Positions 1 through 7,881 of a stretch of 46,356 nucleotides of DNA are shown in pieces. The notes beneath the pieces are model-generated. The model was not told where the DNA came from and searched no databases. It was given only the letters and a program-made list of their open reading frames with translations. Origin of the DNA: an uncultured Collinsella sp. GTDB lineage: Bacteria > Actinomycetota > Coriobacteriia > Coriobacteriales > Coriobacteriaceae. The DNA lies in contig CABQZS010000262.1 of the NCBI GenBank assembly GCA_902468695.1, positions 1 to 46,356 of the forward strand. Reading direction: 5' to 3'. How positions within the stretch are numbered: the stretch's first letter is position 1; each line of letters begins with the position of its first letter. The position numbers were made by a program, and so were the translations under genes.

Positions 1-612
1 AACATTAAACGGGTCGATGGTCGAAGCACAATATCCCAGGTTAGGACCAAGGAAGCAGATGATGAATGCCGTCATCGAGTCATAACCGATACCCATCATG
101 ATGGGAATGAAGATGGCATAGAACGGCAGGGCTTCCTCAGACATACCAAACGTAGTGCCGCAAATGGACAGCAACGTCATCGTGATGGGAATGATGAGGA
201 TGTCCTTGTTCTTGAGCTTTTTAACCACACGGCTCATGCCGGCATTCAAAGCGTTGGTCTTGGTGATGATTGCGAACGATCCGCCAATCAATAAGACGAA
301 CGCAACGACGTCGGCAGCCTCCTGGATGCCCTTAGTGGGCGCTTGCAGGACCGCGAAGATATCCTGACCCAGATTGATGGTCTCGCCGGTCTCGGAATCG
401 GTGTAGTTCTTATCGACCTGTTCATAGGTTCCAGCAACGGCGACTTCGCGCTCGCCCGCCGCTGTCGAAATCGTCTTGCGCTGATACTGACCCGAGGGAA
501 CGATCCAAGTCAGGACCGCAAAGACAACGATCAGCAAGAACATGATCGTATAGACATGCGGTAATTTGAACTTAAAACGTCTGTTTGTCTTCTTCGCCTT
601 CGTATCTGACAT
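1..612 (-). CDS. YfcC-family membrane carrier, N-terminal part (3' end outside window)
   Basis: Reading the minus strand from ATG at 612 gives 204 open codons running off the window edge. A GGAGGT ribosome site lies just upstream. The protein opens with a short basic cytoplasmic tail, then a membrane segment at about residues 21-40 ending in IVPSGQYQR. This N-terminal signature is that of the YfcC/C4-dicarboxylate anaerobic carrier family, secondary transporters in the inner membrane, some of which exchange amino acids or dicarboxylates. Further hydrophobic stretches follow at about 100-117, 138-152 and 160-200. A polar loop with TDSETGET lies between the first two. The gene follows the GntR regulator on the same strand after 218 bases, so it may be that regulator's target. 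The substrate cannot be read from this fragment. Confidence 0.8.
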   Translation of the reverse strand, partial: MSDTKAKKTNRRFKFKLPHVYTIMFLLIVVFAVLTWIVPSGQYQRKTISTAAGEREVAVAGTYEQVDKNYTDSETGETINLGQDIFAVLQAPTKGIQEAADVVAFVLLIGGSFAIITKTNALNAGMSRVVKKLKNKDILIIPITMTLLSICGTTFGMSEEALPFYAIFIPIMMGIGYDSMTAFIICFLGPNLGYCASTIDPFNV

Positions 613-672
613 AGATACCTCCAAAGAACTCGAGACTGCATCGCATCTCGCTTCAACGCTTGCATAAGGCAA

Positions 673-690
673 ACGTTCTATGACGTTCTA
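673..690 (-). promoter_or_regulatory. Direct repeat upstream of the YfcC-type gene, possible operator
   Basis: The 8-mer acgttcta occurs twice at a 10-bp period (673-680 and 683-690), about 60-80 bases before the carrier start. Two half-sites on one face of the helix could bind a dimeric regulator such as the adjacent GntR protein. There is no other support. Confidence 0.25.
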
Positions 691-787
691 TAGATTACCA
701 GCAGCTTTTCCCGTCATCAAGATAATTTCAAACTGATTGCCGCAACGCGGTTGAACGGTCGCGTTCGCGCCGTGAACGGTATGGAAG

Positions 788-813
788 CGCCCGGTGAGAT
801 GATCCACCGGGCG
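788..813 (-). terminator. Hairpin after the GntR gene
   Basis: A perfect 9-bp GC-rich stem (cgcccggtg / caccgggcg) with an 8-nt loop sits 18 bases past the regulator stop codon. The T-tract is weak, so termination may be partial, letting some transcription reach the YfcC-type gene. Confidence 0.55.
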
Positions 814-830
814 TTTCCATTCGCAATGTC

Positions 831-1574
831 CTAGATGTCAAAAACGTAGCGAGACCCAACGATCCGCTGACGACCGATGATAAACGGCCGCCGTTGCTCA
901 TCGAAAAAGAAGGCTTCCATATAAAACAAGGGTTCGCCAACGGGAACCGCCAGCAACCGAGCGACCTCGGGCGATGCGCACGCGATCTCGAGCGTGCACG
1001 GGTCGGTAAACGCGGGCATGCGGCCAGTCTGGTTGCGCACGAACTCAAAAATGGATTGGTTAGATAGAGGCGCCGTTGATAGATAGGCGTTGTCCTCGTA
1101 AACGTATATGTTGTTCTCAAGCATGACGGGGACGCCATCGGCAGTACGCACACGCTCGACGCAAATCAAGTCAGTTCCAACGGGAACACCAAAGAACTGT
1201 GCTTCGGTAGAATCCGCCGGCAGTATCTTTCTCGAAATGACACACGCCCCCGGTTCCATTCCGTTAACGCGGCATGCGTCCGAAAAACTCTGGACGTCAT
1301 CCTTCTGGCGAATCTTGCGCTTGAGCTTGGGGGCATTGACGAACGTGCCTTTCCCCTGTCGCTTCGTTAGATAGCCCTGCTGGACGAGCTCCTCAATAGC
1401 GCGTCGCACGGTAACGCGGCCAACTTTATAGCTCTCAGCCAATTCGAATTCGTTGGGTATCCGCGCGCCTGCCTTGTAGGCGCCGGAGTTGATTTCGTTT
1501 TTAATGATATCAATGACCTGTTGGTACAGCGGTATCGCTGCTTTACCGTCAGTTAGCCCTTCAGTCGGTGGCAT
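831..1574 (-). CDS. GntR-family transcriptional regulator with UTRA domain
   Basis: The protein has 247 residues, the usual length for HutC/FadR-type GntR proteins with a UTRA effector domain. Residues about 14-82 form the winged helix: PLYQQVIDIIKNEI opens the domain, FELAESYKVGRVTVRRAIEEL is the helix-turn-helix, and GKGTFV is the wing. Residues about 95-245 match the UTRA fold that binds small ligands such as sugar phosphates or amino-acid breakdown products. The start is supported by a GGGAGAGGG ribosome site. The gene sits between two HAD phosphatases plus deoC upstream and a YfcC-type carrier downstream, all on the same strand. It probably controls the carrier, itself, or both. The ligand is unknown. 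Confidence 0.9.
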   Translation of the reverse strand: MPPTEGLTDGKAAIPLYQQVIDIIKNEINSGAYKAGARIPNEFELAESYKVGRVTVRRAIEELVQQGYLTKRQGKGTFVNAPKLKRKIRQKDDVQSFSDACRVNGMEPGACVISRKILPADSTEAQFFGVPVGTDLICVERVRTADGVPVMLENNIYVYEDNAYLSTAPLSNQSIFEFVRNQTGRMPAFTDPCTLEIACASPEVARLLAVPVGEPLFYMEAFFFDEQRRPFIIGRQRIVGSRYVFDI

Positions 1575-1604
1575 ATACCCTCTCCCAGCACAATTAAGTC
1601 AAAA

Positions 1605-1641
1605 GCGGGCTCAAGGGCATTCAACAAGCCCTTAAGCCCGC
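1605..1641 (-). terminator. Terminator-like hairpin between HAD gene and GntR gene
   Basis: Arms of 14 nt (gcgggctcaagggc / gcccttaagcccgc) pair with one wobble around a 9-nt loop. On the minus strand the hairpin is followed by TTTTGACTTAATT, a reasonable U-tract. It would end the deoC-HAD-HAD transcript and lies in the leader region of the GntR gene. Confidence 0.6.
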
Positions 1642-1644
1642 ATT

Positions 1645-1659
1645 AGCATAAAGTATGCT
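1645..1659. promoter_or_regulatory. 15-bp palindrome upstream of GntR gene, possible autoregulatory operator
   Basis: agcata-aag-tatgct is a perfect inverted repeat with 6-bp arms, 71-85 bases upstream of the GntR start. Position and symmetry suit autoregulation. The sequence does not match a GntR consensus I can name. Confidence 0.35.
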
Positions 1660-1724
1660 TGCTGCCGCACCAAAATGTCGGGTATTTACTCATCTGACCC
1701 GAAAAACGCGCAACTACCGCGCTC

Positions 1725-2384
1725 CTAAGAAAGCGTGAGCAGCTCCGGCAGCTGGTCGATAATCTTGTCCGCGGCATCCTGGCTAAAGCCAAAGCGTTCC
1801 TCGCGCTTGGCAATGACCGTCAGGCCGGCTCGCTTACCCGCGGTAATGCCCGGAACGGAATCCTCAACGCAGCAGCAACGATTCGCGGGCAGCCCCAGCA
1901 GGTCCAGCGCATGCAGGTAGATGTCGGGCTCGGGTTTGCTCTCCTTAAACTGCTCGCCGCTCACCACATACTCAAAGGCATCAGACAGCCCGCATGCGTT
2001 GAGCACTTCCTCGATGCCAACCATGGGAGACGAGCTGGCAAGCGCCACGCGAACGCCACGGCGCGGCAGCTCTCGAATCGTATCCACGGCGCCTGGGTTA
2101 ATCAAAGCCTGATAGTCACGCGGACGCTTATGCGCCCACTCGTCCCAACGGGCCAACGCCTCCTCGCCAGTGAAGTGTCCCTTACCGGCGCGCTCAAACC
2201 AATCGACCAGCATATGCAGGAAGAACTGATGCGAGGTACCGACCTGCCCATTCAACTCCTCTTGAGTCAGATTAAGTCCAAGCTCCTTGGCAAACGCGGC
2301 AGTCTCGCCCAAGTAGTAATACTCGGTATCGACAATGACGCCGTCCATGTCAAAGATAACGGCGTCGAACGGAAATGCGGACAC
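1725..2384 (-). CDS. HAD-superfamily sugar-phosphate phosphatase / beta-phosphoglucomutase-like
   Basis: Subfamily IA HAD hydrolase of 219 residues from GTG at 2384. An AGGGAGGG ribosome site is well placed for this GTG; reading further upstream would run into the preceding intergenic hairpin. Motif I is FDMDGVIVDTE (nucleophile and acid/base Asp), motif II is the SSS of LASSSPMVG, motif III is the Lys of KPEPD, and motif IV is VEDSVPGI. The cap between motifs I and II (about 20-90) is helical, as in beta-phosphoglucomutase and related sugar phosphatases. It lies downstream of deoC and a Cof-type HAD, consistent with sugar-phosphate clean-up. Mutase versus phosphatase activity cannot be decided from sequence alone. 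Confidence 0.85.
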   Translation of the reverse strand: MSAFPFDAVIFDMDGVIVDTEYYYLGETAAFAKELGLNLTQEELNGQVGTSHQFFLHMLVDWFERAGKGHFTGEEALARWDEWAHKRPRDYQALINPGAVDTIRELPRRGVRVALASSSPMVGIEEVLNACGLSDAFEYVVSGEQFKESKPEPDIYLHALDLLGLPANRCCCVEDSVPGITAGKRAGLTVIAKREERFGFSQDAADKIIDQLPELLTLS

Positions 2385-2405
2385 GGCACCCTCCCTAACA
2401 AAAGG

Positions 2406-2423
2406 ACGCCCGCAAGCAGGCGC
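2406..2423 (-). terminator. Short hairpin with T-tract between the two HAD genes
   Basis: An 8-bp stem with two wobble pairs lies 25 bases after the Cof-type HAD stop and is followed on the minus strand by CCTTTTGTT. It would attenuate rather than block transcription into the next gene. Confidence 0.4.
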
Positions 2424-2448
2424 CCGAGCCATGCATTAATCGGCGATT

Positions 2449-3291
2449 CTAACCCAGCAGCTTATCCAGCGCCACCGCAATGCCATCTTCGTTGTTATCG
2501 GCGGTCACCATCTGGGCTACAGCCTTAACCTCTTCGACGGCGTTACCCATGGCAACACCGGTGCCGGCCCACTCAATCATGGACTTGTCGTTCTGGCCGT
2601 CGCCAAACGATACGACCTCACTGGCATCGATGCCGAGCTTGGGCAGGGCACCCTCGAGTGCGCGGGCCTTGTCGATACCGGGCGCCGTGTACTCAAAGTA
2701 CCAGTCGGCCGTAAACATGCCCGAAAGCGTCTGCTTAAAGGGCGCATACATCTCCTCGTAATGCGCCTGCAGGTAGGCCGGATCGCCCGCCGTCAGCAGC
2801 TTGTCCACGGGATAAGCATCAGCGACCTCATGCAGGCTCTCCACCTCGCGAATCTTAAGATCGCACGCGTCGCGCTCATACTTGACGATATTCTTCTGCG
2901 AGCCGTCAGGCAGCGTGATCATGCAATGGTACGAGTCCTCGACGTGCAAATCGCGACCGAGCGAAATCATAGGGATCACGTCAAAATTACGCAGGTGATC
3001 AATCAGACGGTGCAGCTCGTCAGCCGGCATTGCCTGGTCAAAAAGGACCTCATCGGTCTGAGCGTCGACCACATGCGCGCCATTAAAGGCAACCAGCAGA
3101 CCGTCATGGTTTTGAAGGTCGAGCTCCTGCGCCAAGGCGTGCAGTCCCCATGCGGGACGGCCCGAAGCCAAGATGAGCTTAATGCCCGACTCCTGCGCCG
3201 CGAGCAGCTTCTCGCGCGTACGCGGGCTAATCACTTTCTGATCGTTGGTGAGCGTACCGTCGATATCCATCGCGATGGCTTTGATTGCCAT
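2449..3291 (-). CDS. Cof-type HAD phosphatase (subfamily IIB)
   Basis: A 280-residue protein from ATG at 3291, chosen because GGGAGGC stands 6 bases upstream; the longer reading adds 17 unlikely residues. MDIDGTLTND at residues 7-16 holds the two catalytic aspartates, LASGRP is motif II, the Lys of GIDKARAL is motif III and FGDGQNDKSM is motif IV, with a large C2-type cap between about 85 and 185. Cof/YbiV proteins are cytosolic phosphatases with broad activity on sugar phosphates and pyridoxal or flavin phosphates. It follows deoC by about 150 bases and precedes a second HAD phosphatase, so a role in pentose- or hexose-phosphate turnover is reasonable. The actual substrate is unknown. Confidence 0.88.
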   Translation of the reverse strand: MAIKAIAMDIDGTLTNDQKVISPRTREKLLAAQESGIKLILASGRPAWGLHALAQELDLQNHDGLLVAFNGAHVVDAQTDEVLFDQAMPADELHRLIDHLRNFDVIPMISLGRDLHVEDSYHCMITLPDGSQKNIVKYERDACDLKIREVESLHEVADAYPVDKLLTAGDPAYLQAHYEEMYAPFKQTLSGMFTADWYFEYTAPGIDKARALEGALPKLGIDASEVVSFGDGQNDKSMIEWAGTGVAMGNAVEEVKAVAQMVTADNNEDGIAVALDKLLG

Positions 3292-3353
3292 ATATGCCTC
3301 CCTGTCATTGAACAACCTTGTCTGAGCCATCATACAGAACACCCATCGCGACT

Positions 3354-3366
3354 CCGTTTACAACGG
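3354..3366. promoter_or_regulatory. Palindrome in the deoC-HAD gap, possible operator
   Basis: ccgtt-tac-aacgg is a 13-bp inverted repeat. On the minus strand it contains TGTAAACG, also present in the larger palindrome upstream of deoC, and it resembles sites of LacI/CcpA-type regulators. Confidence 0.3.
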
Positions 3367-3440
3367 GCAAAAAGTCATATTGTCTCGAACATGAACGGCG
3401 TGTGGTCGTGAAGCTTTATCGCTCAGGTCAAATACGTCTG

Positions 3441-4115
3441 CTAGCGACGCTCATCCGTCGGTGCGCCCTCGACGATCGCGATGCCCGCCGATGCGCCTAA
3501 CGCGCTGGCGCCGGCCTCGATGAATGCGCAAGCCTCTTCGTAATTATGGATACCGCCCGCCGCCTTGATTGCCACGGCATCGCCGAGCACCTCGTGCATC
3601 AGCCGCACGTCCTCGAGCTTAGCACCGCCAAAGCTTCTGCCGGTCGATGTCTTAAGGAATCCCGGCTTGGCCTCCAGCGCGATCTCGCATACACGGCGCT
3701 TGGCGGCGTCGTCGCCGTCCAGCTTGCACATCTCGACGATTACCTTGTCAGTGATGCCATGCGCGCGACAAAAATCAGCAATGGTAGTCATCTCGCGCTC
3801 GATGGCATCAAAATCGCGGTTCTCGATCGACCCCTGATTCAAAACGTAGTCAATCTCGGTAAAGCCACACGCAGCGTATTCCTCAAACCTCGCAAGCTTC
3901 TCCTCAAGCGTCATAGTGCCCTGGGGAAAGTCGATGGCGCCGGCAAGGATGATGTCAGAGCCCTCGAGCATGGCGCGGCCCGTCTCGTACTCCTGAAGGT
4001 TCGCAAATACGCAGCGAAAGTTGTACTTTAACGCCTTCTCGACATACTGCTCAAACGTGTCCTCGGGGGCATCGATATAGTCGATGTATTTATTGATGGG
4101 TTTGGCAAGTGTCAT
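3441..4115 (-). CDS. deoC: Deoxyribose-phosphate aldolase
   Basis: A class I aldolase of 224 residues, typical DeoC length. It cleaves 2-deoxyribose-5-phosphate to glyceraldehyde-3-phosphate and acetaldehyde in cytosolic deoxynucleoside salvage. Lys155 in GFLKTSTGR is the Schiff-base lysine and Lys184 in AIKAAGGI is the second catalytic lysine. The TIM-barrel order is normal: CVFANLQEY, IDFPQG, EIDYVLNQG, KVIVEMCKLD. The start ATG has GGAGGCC upstream. It heads a minus-strand run with two HAD phosphatases, and its upstream region carries a 20-bp palindrome that may be the operator of a nucleoside- or sugar-responsive repressor. No phosphopentomutase or nucleoside phosphorylase is visible next to it. 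Confidence 0.95.
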   Translation of the reverse strand: MTLAKPINKYIDYIDAPEDTFEQYVEKALKYNFRCVFANLQEYETGRAMLEGSDIILAGAIDFPQGTMTLEEKLARFEEYAACGFTEIDYVLNQGSIENRDFDAIEREMTTIADFCRAHGITDKVIVEMCKLDGDDAAKRRVCEIALEAKPGFLKTSTGRSFGGAKLEDVRLMHEVLGDAVAIKAAGGIHNYEEACAFIEAGASALGASAGIAIVEGAPTDERR

Positions 4116-4234
4116 GCTGGGCCTCCTTGTTCAGGACTGACAACCGATTCGTGGTTTCACGCGAAAAACCACGTTCAATGTACGCCCGACATACAAGGAC
4201 AGCGTCCGCATTCCGACAAGTGGTATGAAATTAG

Positions 4235-4254
4235 CTGTAAACGTATATTTACAG
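4235..4254. promoter_or_regulatory. 20-bp palindrome upstream of deoC, candidate operator
   Basis: ctgtaaa-cgtata-tttacag is a perfect inverted repeat with 7-bp arms, 120-139 bases upstream of deoC. Its TGTAAA/TTTACA ends resemble LacI-family or catabolite-type sites. It could serve deoC or the divergent cassette. Confidence 0.45.
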
Positions 4255-4498
4255 ACAGCGAATGGCACCGCACGCGGATGCCGACAGCAAGACATCCCCC
4301 CTCAATACACCCTCATGCCCCTTTACTGTTTGCGACCAGAAATGATGAGCCGCACAACGTCGTTAGCGGTCGAATTCGACCTCTGACGACGTCACGCGAC
4401 TCATCGTATCCGACCGACAACAGAAAAGGGGCACGTTCGCATAGCGTGGCGCGTGACGGTTGCAAAACCACCCCATTTGAAACAAACGCAAAAAAGTA

Positions 4499-4528
4499 CT
4501 TGCAAAGACGCGTTCCGACATATAAGTT
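4499..4528 (+). promoter_or_regulatory. Candidate promoter of the ClpP/VirD4-like cassette
   Basis: CTTGCA and TATAAG are separated by 16 bases. The following transcript would have a leader of about 340 nt before the first ORF. Confidence 0.35.
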
Positions 4529-4871
4529 GATAAAAGACCGCCGTTGCGGTTTTAAGTAGATCGAGCATATGAAATTTCAGTTTTTAGCGTGTAAGAGAAG
4601 GAAGATCGGCAAAGTACAACCCCAAACGCAATGACAACTTAATGAGGTAACTGCCACATGTGAGGCACCCAGGGCATTGCTGTCTCGATTTTGAGCACGA
4701 TGCCTTCCGCCTTGCATGGGCCGTTCCATCCCGCCCCTGCAGCAACTGCCTCACGGGCTCATTGAAAACCGCATAGCACCCCAACGTCAGCACATCACCC
4801 ACGGCAAGCACATCACTCACGACAACCAACACATCAACAAACAGCACGAACATCAACCGATTGGAGAAGCT

Positions 4872-5762
4872 ATGACAAACCACCACGCTGAAGACGGCGA
4901 TAAGAAAAGCATTCTGGATGCCCGCATTGAGCGAGCATATGCAAACGAATATGACGCCGCCTTTGCCGCCGCGACCATCAAGAACTACGCGTCGCTACCG
5001 CTCGCGACGATCTTGGCCGACCACCCTCAACTGCTGAAGCGCTGCACAAAGATCATGGGCGACCCCGACATTCGCAAGCTGACAGACCCCTATGCCCCAA
5101 AACGCGACAACGATTCGTACGTTCTTACCGTAGGCTGCCTAGCCCATATGCTTACGGCGCTCGACACGAAACTCAAGCTCGAATGGGAACCCGACGAGCG
5201 TCATGAACTCGAAAGCAAGCGGAACACCCTGCGCACCGCACTGTTCCTTCCGTTGGACGGCCTCAAGCGCTGCAACGTCGAGCTCAATACACAGGCGCGG
5301 CAAAAGCCCGGGACCACAGGGCAGAAAACTCCAAGACCCCATGCGGCCATCGTCGACCGCAACCGATATAACCGCATGACCGCGCATTTTTCTGCCGAGG
5401 GAGCAGCCATAAGGACGCTGATCGACCTGCTGTGCCTCCTGAGCATCAACGAGCTATTTGAGGGCTATCTCGCCCTTGTTCCCGCGACGGCACCCAAGTC
5501 GGTAGCAAAGATCATCGAGACCTGCAGACGCCAGTTTGAGCGCCATCGCAATGGCAGCGAGATGAACGCCAGCATCGCGCAGTACTACGCGGCTCATTAC
5601 AAAAATGACGGATGTGCCCCTGTCGAGCATCAGCTGCGGCTCGCCTACACCACGCCCGCCGCAACGCTCTATCGCTTTGGAGCCCTTGGCGCTTGCGAGC
5701 CGCACGAACAGGCAGCCTGCCCCACAACCGAGCTCGATCTCAGGCTCGGACGAACCCTGTAG
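4872..5762 (+). CDS. Unrecognised protein, first gene of ClpP/VirD4-like cassette
   Basis: A 296-residue soluble protein from ATG at 4872, supported by TTGGAGAAGCT just upstream. A longer reading from 4716 would add 52 His/Asn-rich residues without a ribosome site. I do not recognise the family. The sequence has no signal peptide and no convincing membrane span. It looks largely helical, has a basic central section (about 155-190, many Arg/Lys/Gln) and a hydrophobic helix pair near 195-220 (AAIRTLIDLLCLLSINELFEGY). Cysteines near the C-terminus (ACEPHEQAACP) are few and scattered. It is followed after 63 bases by a ClpP-like protease and then a VirD4/TraG-like ATPase on the same strand, so the three probably act together. 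A DNA- or substrate-binding role is possible but unproven. Confidence 0.7.
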   Translation: MTNHHAEDGDKKSILDARIERAYANEYDAAFAAATIKNYASLPLATILADHPQLLKRCTKIMGDPDIRKLTDPYAPKRDNDSYVLTVGCLAHMLTALDTKLKLEWEPDERHELESKRNTLRTALFLPLDGLKRCNVELNTQARQKPGTTGQKTPRPHAAIVDRNRYNRMTAHFSAEGAAIRTLIDLLCLLSINELFEGYLALVPATAPKSVAKIIETCRRQFERHRNGSEMNASIAQYYAAHYKNDGCAPVEHQLRLAYTTPAATLYRFGALGACEPHEQAACPTTELDLRLGRTL

Positions 5763-5825
5763 CCCGCCAGCCCCTCCGCGGGCAACAATCCTATTCCACA
5801 ACACAACCAACAGAAAGGAGTCCTC

Positions 5826-6443
5826 ATGGACACCAATCATTCCCCCATCATCAGCCCCCTCACCATGCGTGAATCCGCCCGAGGCATCACGCTCACCAGC
5901 ATTTACGATGAGATGCTCGCCCGTCGCGAGCTCTCCGTCATGGGAAACATCGAAACCCCGATGGCCCACGACCTATGCCAGCAGATCCGCCTGCTCGATG
6001 CCACCGACCCCAGCCGCCCCATCACCATATTTGTCGCCAGCGCCGGCGGAAGCGTGCGATCGGGTCTTGCGATCTATGACGCCATGCGCCTCGCATCGTG
6101 CCCCATCCGCACCGTCTGCCTGGAATTCGCCGCGTCCATGGGCGCCGTGATCTTTATGGGCGGCGACGATCGCCGTATGGCGCCCCATGCAGAGCTCATG
6201 ATTCACGACCCGCTGATCCCCCAGGGGGCAGGCGGCTCGGCACTTGCGCTGCAGGAAACCAGCCGGCGTCTCATGCAGACCCGCAAGACCCTCACGCAAA
6301 TCCTCTCGGACCGCAGCGGCCTCACGCCTAAGCGCATCCAGTCCCTCACTGCAAAAGACACCTACCTTTCGGCCGAGCGCGCCGTCGAGCTCGGCTTTGC
6401 CCACGAAATCCTCTCGACCACCAAGGAGGTCGCCCATGTCTAA
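5826..6443 (+). CDS. ClpP-like serine protease
   Basis: A 205-residue ClpP-fold protein. The catalytic triad is visible: Ser104 in FAASMGAVIF, His127 in AELMIHDPL, Asp178 in TAKDTYLSAERA. ASAGGSVRSGLAIYD supplies the oxyanion and substrate-strand region normally written SPGGSV. Length and ending (SAERAVELGFAHEI) are typical of ClpP. It differs from housekeeping ClpP in having SAGGS and EFAAS in place of SPGGS and GQAAS, and no Clp ATPase is adjacent. AGAAAGGAG precedes the start. The stop overlaps the next gene, a VirD4/TraG-like ATPase, by 8 bases, so translation is probably coupled. It may process a substrate handled by that ATPase, or use it in place of ClpX/ClpC; both are inference. Confidence 0.85.
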   Translation: MDTNHSPIISPLTMRESARGITLTSIYDEMLARRELSVMGNIETPMAHDLCQQIRLLDATDPSRPITIFVASAGGSVRSGLAIYDAMRLASCPIRTVCLEFAASMGAVIFMGGDDRRMAPHAELMIHDPLIPQGAGGSALALQETSRRLMQTRKTLTQILSDRSGLTPKRIQSLTAKDTYLSAERAVELGFAHEILSTTKEVAHV

Positions 6444-7740
6444 CCTCGCCAGCCGCCTCGCCGCATCTGAGTCCGCATCGTCCACCATCCTCGCCAAGGA
6501 TCGAACGCTTTCCTGCGACACCCGCCAAACGGGACTCAACAACAACGCACTTGTGATCGGCCCCTCGGGAGCCGGCAAGACCCGAAACGTCCTCAAGCCC
6601 AACCTGCTGCAAATGAACGCAAGCTACATCGTGCTCGACACCAAAGGCACGCTCTGTCGCGAAGTGGGACCCGTGCTGGCAGCCCATGGCTACCGCGTGC
6701 AATGTCTCAACTTCGCCGACCTCAACACCGTCCCGGCCCTTGCGCCCGGCATCGAGCGCTGCGGCTACAACCCCCTGAGGCACATTCGCCGCAAGGCGGA
6801 CGGCAGGCCCAACCAGCAGGACATCCTCTCGGTGGCAAAGGCCATCTGCCCCATCGAGGACAACAACCAGCCTTTTTGGGATCATGCGGCGGCAAACCTG
6901 CTGTCGTGTCTTATCGCCTACGTCACCGAGCAGCTACCCGCCGACGAGCAGACGATCAGCTCGGTCATCAAGCTGATCGAGCACCTGCAGGACGGTGCCA
7001 CGGCCCGATTGTTTGACGACCTGATCACGACCGACCCCCAAAGCTATGCCCTCTCGCTATGGCGGCGCTACGCCATTACGCAAAATGCCGAGCGCATGCA
7101 CGCGAGCATCGTCGGCATCCTTGCCGAAAAGGTCATGTGTCTGGGATTCGACGGTGCGGCACAGCTCTATCGTGAGTGCCATCAGGTGGACTTCGATTCC
7201 ATGGGACACACCCCCTGCGCCCTGTTTGTAACCGTAAGCGATATTGACCGCAATCTCGATCCGCTGACCGGCCTCTTTATTGCGCAGGCGTTTATGGGCC
7301 TCATTCGCGAAGCCGATAGGCAGCCCGACGGCAGCCTGCCCGTGCCCGTGCGCTTTATGCTCGATGACTTCGCAAATCTGCAGATCCCCCAGATCGACAA
7401 CGTGCTCTCGATTATCCGAAGCCGCAACATCTGGGCAACGCTGCTATTGCAGTCGACCAATCAGCTCGATGCGCTCTATGGCGAGGCACGCGCACGCTCC
7501 ATCATGGGCAACTGCGACACGCATCTGGTGCTGGCGTTCCAGGATCCCGAGAGCGCCCGGGTGTTTTCCGACCGCGCCGACGCACTGCCCAGCACGCTCA
7601 TGGCGACGCCGGTCGATCGCTCGTGGCTCTTTGTGCGCGGCCACACTCCCGAACAGGTCGAGCGCTTTAGGCTCGAAGACCATCCGCTCTACGGGGAGCT
7701 GCCCGAGGCGCAGCGAGGCCATGCGGAGGCCGAGATCTAG
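6436..7740 (+). CDS. Soluble VirD4/TraG-like (type IV coupling protein family) ATPase
   Basis: 434 residues from ATG at 6436 with AAGGAGG upstream. Walker A is GPSGAGKT at 42-49. LDTKGTL at 67-73 corresponds to the coupling-protein V-D-P-K-G motif, followed by CGYNPL. Walker B is FMLDDFANL (Asp310-Asp311, where the family usually has Asp-Glu). LLLQSTNQL at 337-345 matches the sensor-like LQS..QL motif. These motifs define the TraG/TraD/VirD4 ATPases that drive DNA or protein through type IV secretion channels. The usual N-terminal membrane helices are missing, and no relaxase, VirB4 or pilus gene lies nearby. The gene is the last of a three-gene cassette and overlaps the ClpP-like gene. It may be a domesticated coupling ATPase or a remnant of a conjugative element. 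Confidence 0.85.
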   Translation: MSNLASRLAASESASSTILAKDRTLSCDTRQTGLNNNALVIGPSGAGKTRNVLKPNLLQMNASYIVLDTKGTLCREVGPVLAAHGYRVQCLNFADLNTVPALAPGIERCGYNPLRHIRRKADGRPNQQDILSVAKAICPIEDNNQPFWDHAAANLLSCLIAYVTEQLPADEQTISSVIKLIEHLQDGATARLFDDLITTDPQSYALSLWRRYAITQNAERMHASIVGILAEKVMCLGFDGAAQLYRECHQVDFDSMGHTPCALFVTVSDIDRNLDPLTGLFIAQAFMGLIREADRQPDGSLPVPVRFMLDDFANLQIPQIDNVLSIIRSRNIWATLLLQSTNQLDALYGEARARSIMGNCDTHLVLAFQDPESARVFSDRADALPSTLMATPVDRSWLFVRGHTPEQVERFRLEDHPLYGELPEAQRGHAEAEI

Positions 7741-7817
7741 GCGCAGGGCCCTCGCAGCACGCGACGCTCCGGCGAAGATCCTTAAAGGCCGTGCGCCCCG
7801 GGGCCACGGCAAAGCAA

Positions 7818-7849
7818 AGGGGCCCGCATCCGATAGGATACGGGCCCCT
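7818..7849 (-). terminator. Strong terminator between cassette and pgi
   Basis: Arms of 14 nt (aggggcccgcatcc / ggatacgggcccct) pair with one imperfect position around a GATA loop. The minus strand continues CTTTGCTTTG. It ends pgi and can also stop the converging cassette transcript. Confidence 0.8.
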
Positions 7850-7881
7850 GGCTATAAGGCGCGATGCGTTAACAGCAGCGA

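Larger units (their letters stand above)
4116..4871. other. 756-bp intergenic region between deoC and the ClpP/VirD4-like cassette
   Basis: The left part holds deoC regulatory elements: an imperfect hairpin at 4151-4172 (gtggttt / aaaccac) and the palindrome at 4235-4254. The middle holds a candidate plus-strand promoter near 4500-4528 and a tiny hairpin followed by TTTT at 4537-4554. The right part, about 4760-4870, is CA-rich and G-poor with recurring cacatcac/aacatcaa words, so it is probably an unstructured 5' leader of the cassette. Two possible reading frames here (4278-4559, and an upstream extension from 4716) lack ribosome sites and look non-coding. Confidence 0.6.

Noticed and set aside
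4278..4559. 93-codon frame in the deoC upstream region
   Set aside because: No ribosome site, His/Arg/Pro-rich composition, and it overlaps the candidate cassette promoter.
4872..7740. Complete conjugative element or prophage
   Set aside because: No integrase, relaxase, VirB4, capsid or terminase genes and no att-like direct repeats are visible around the cassette.
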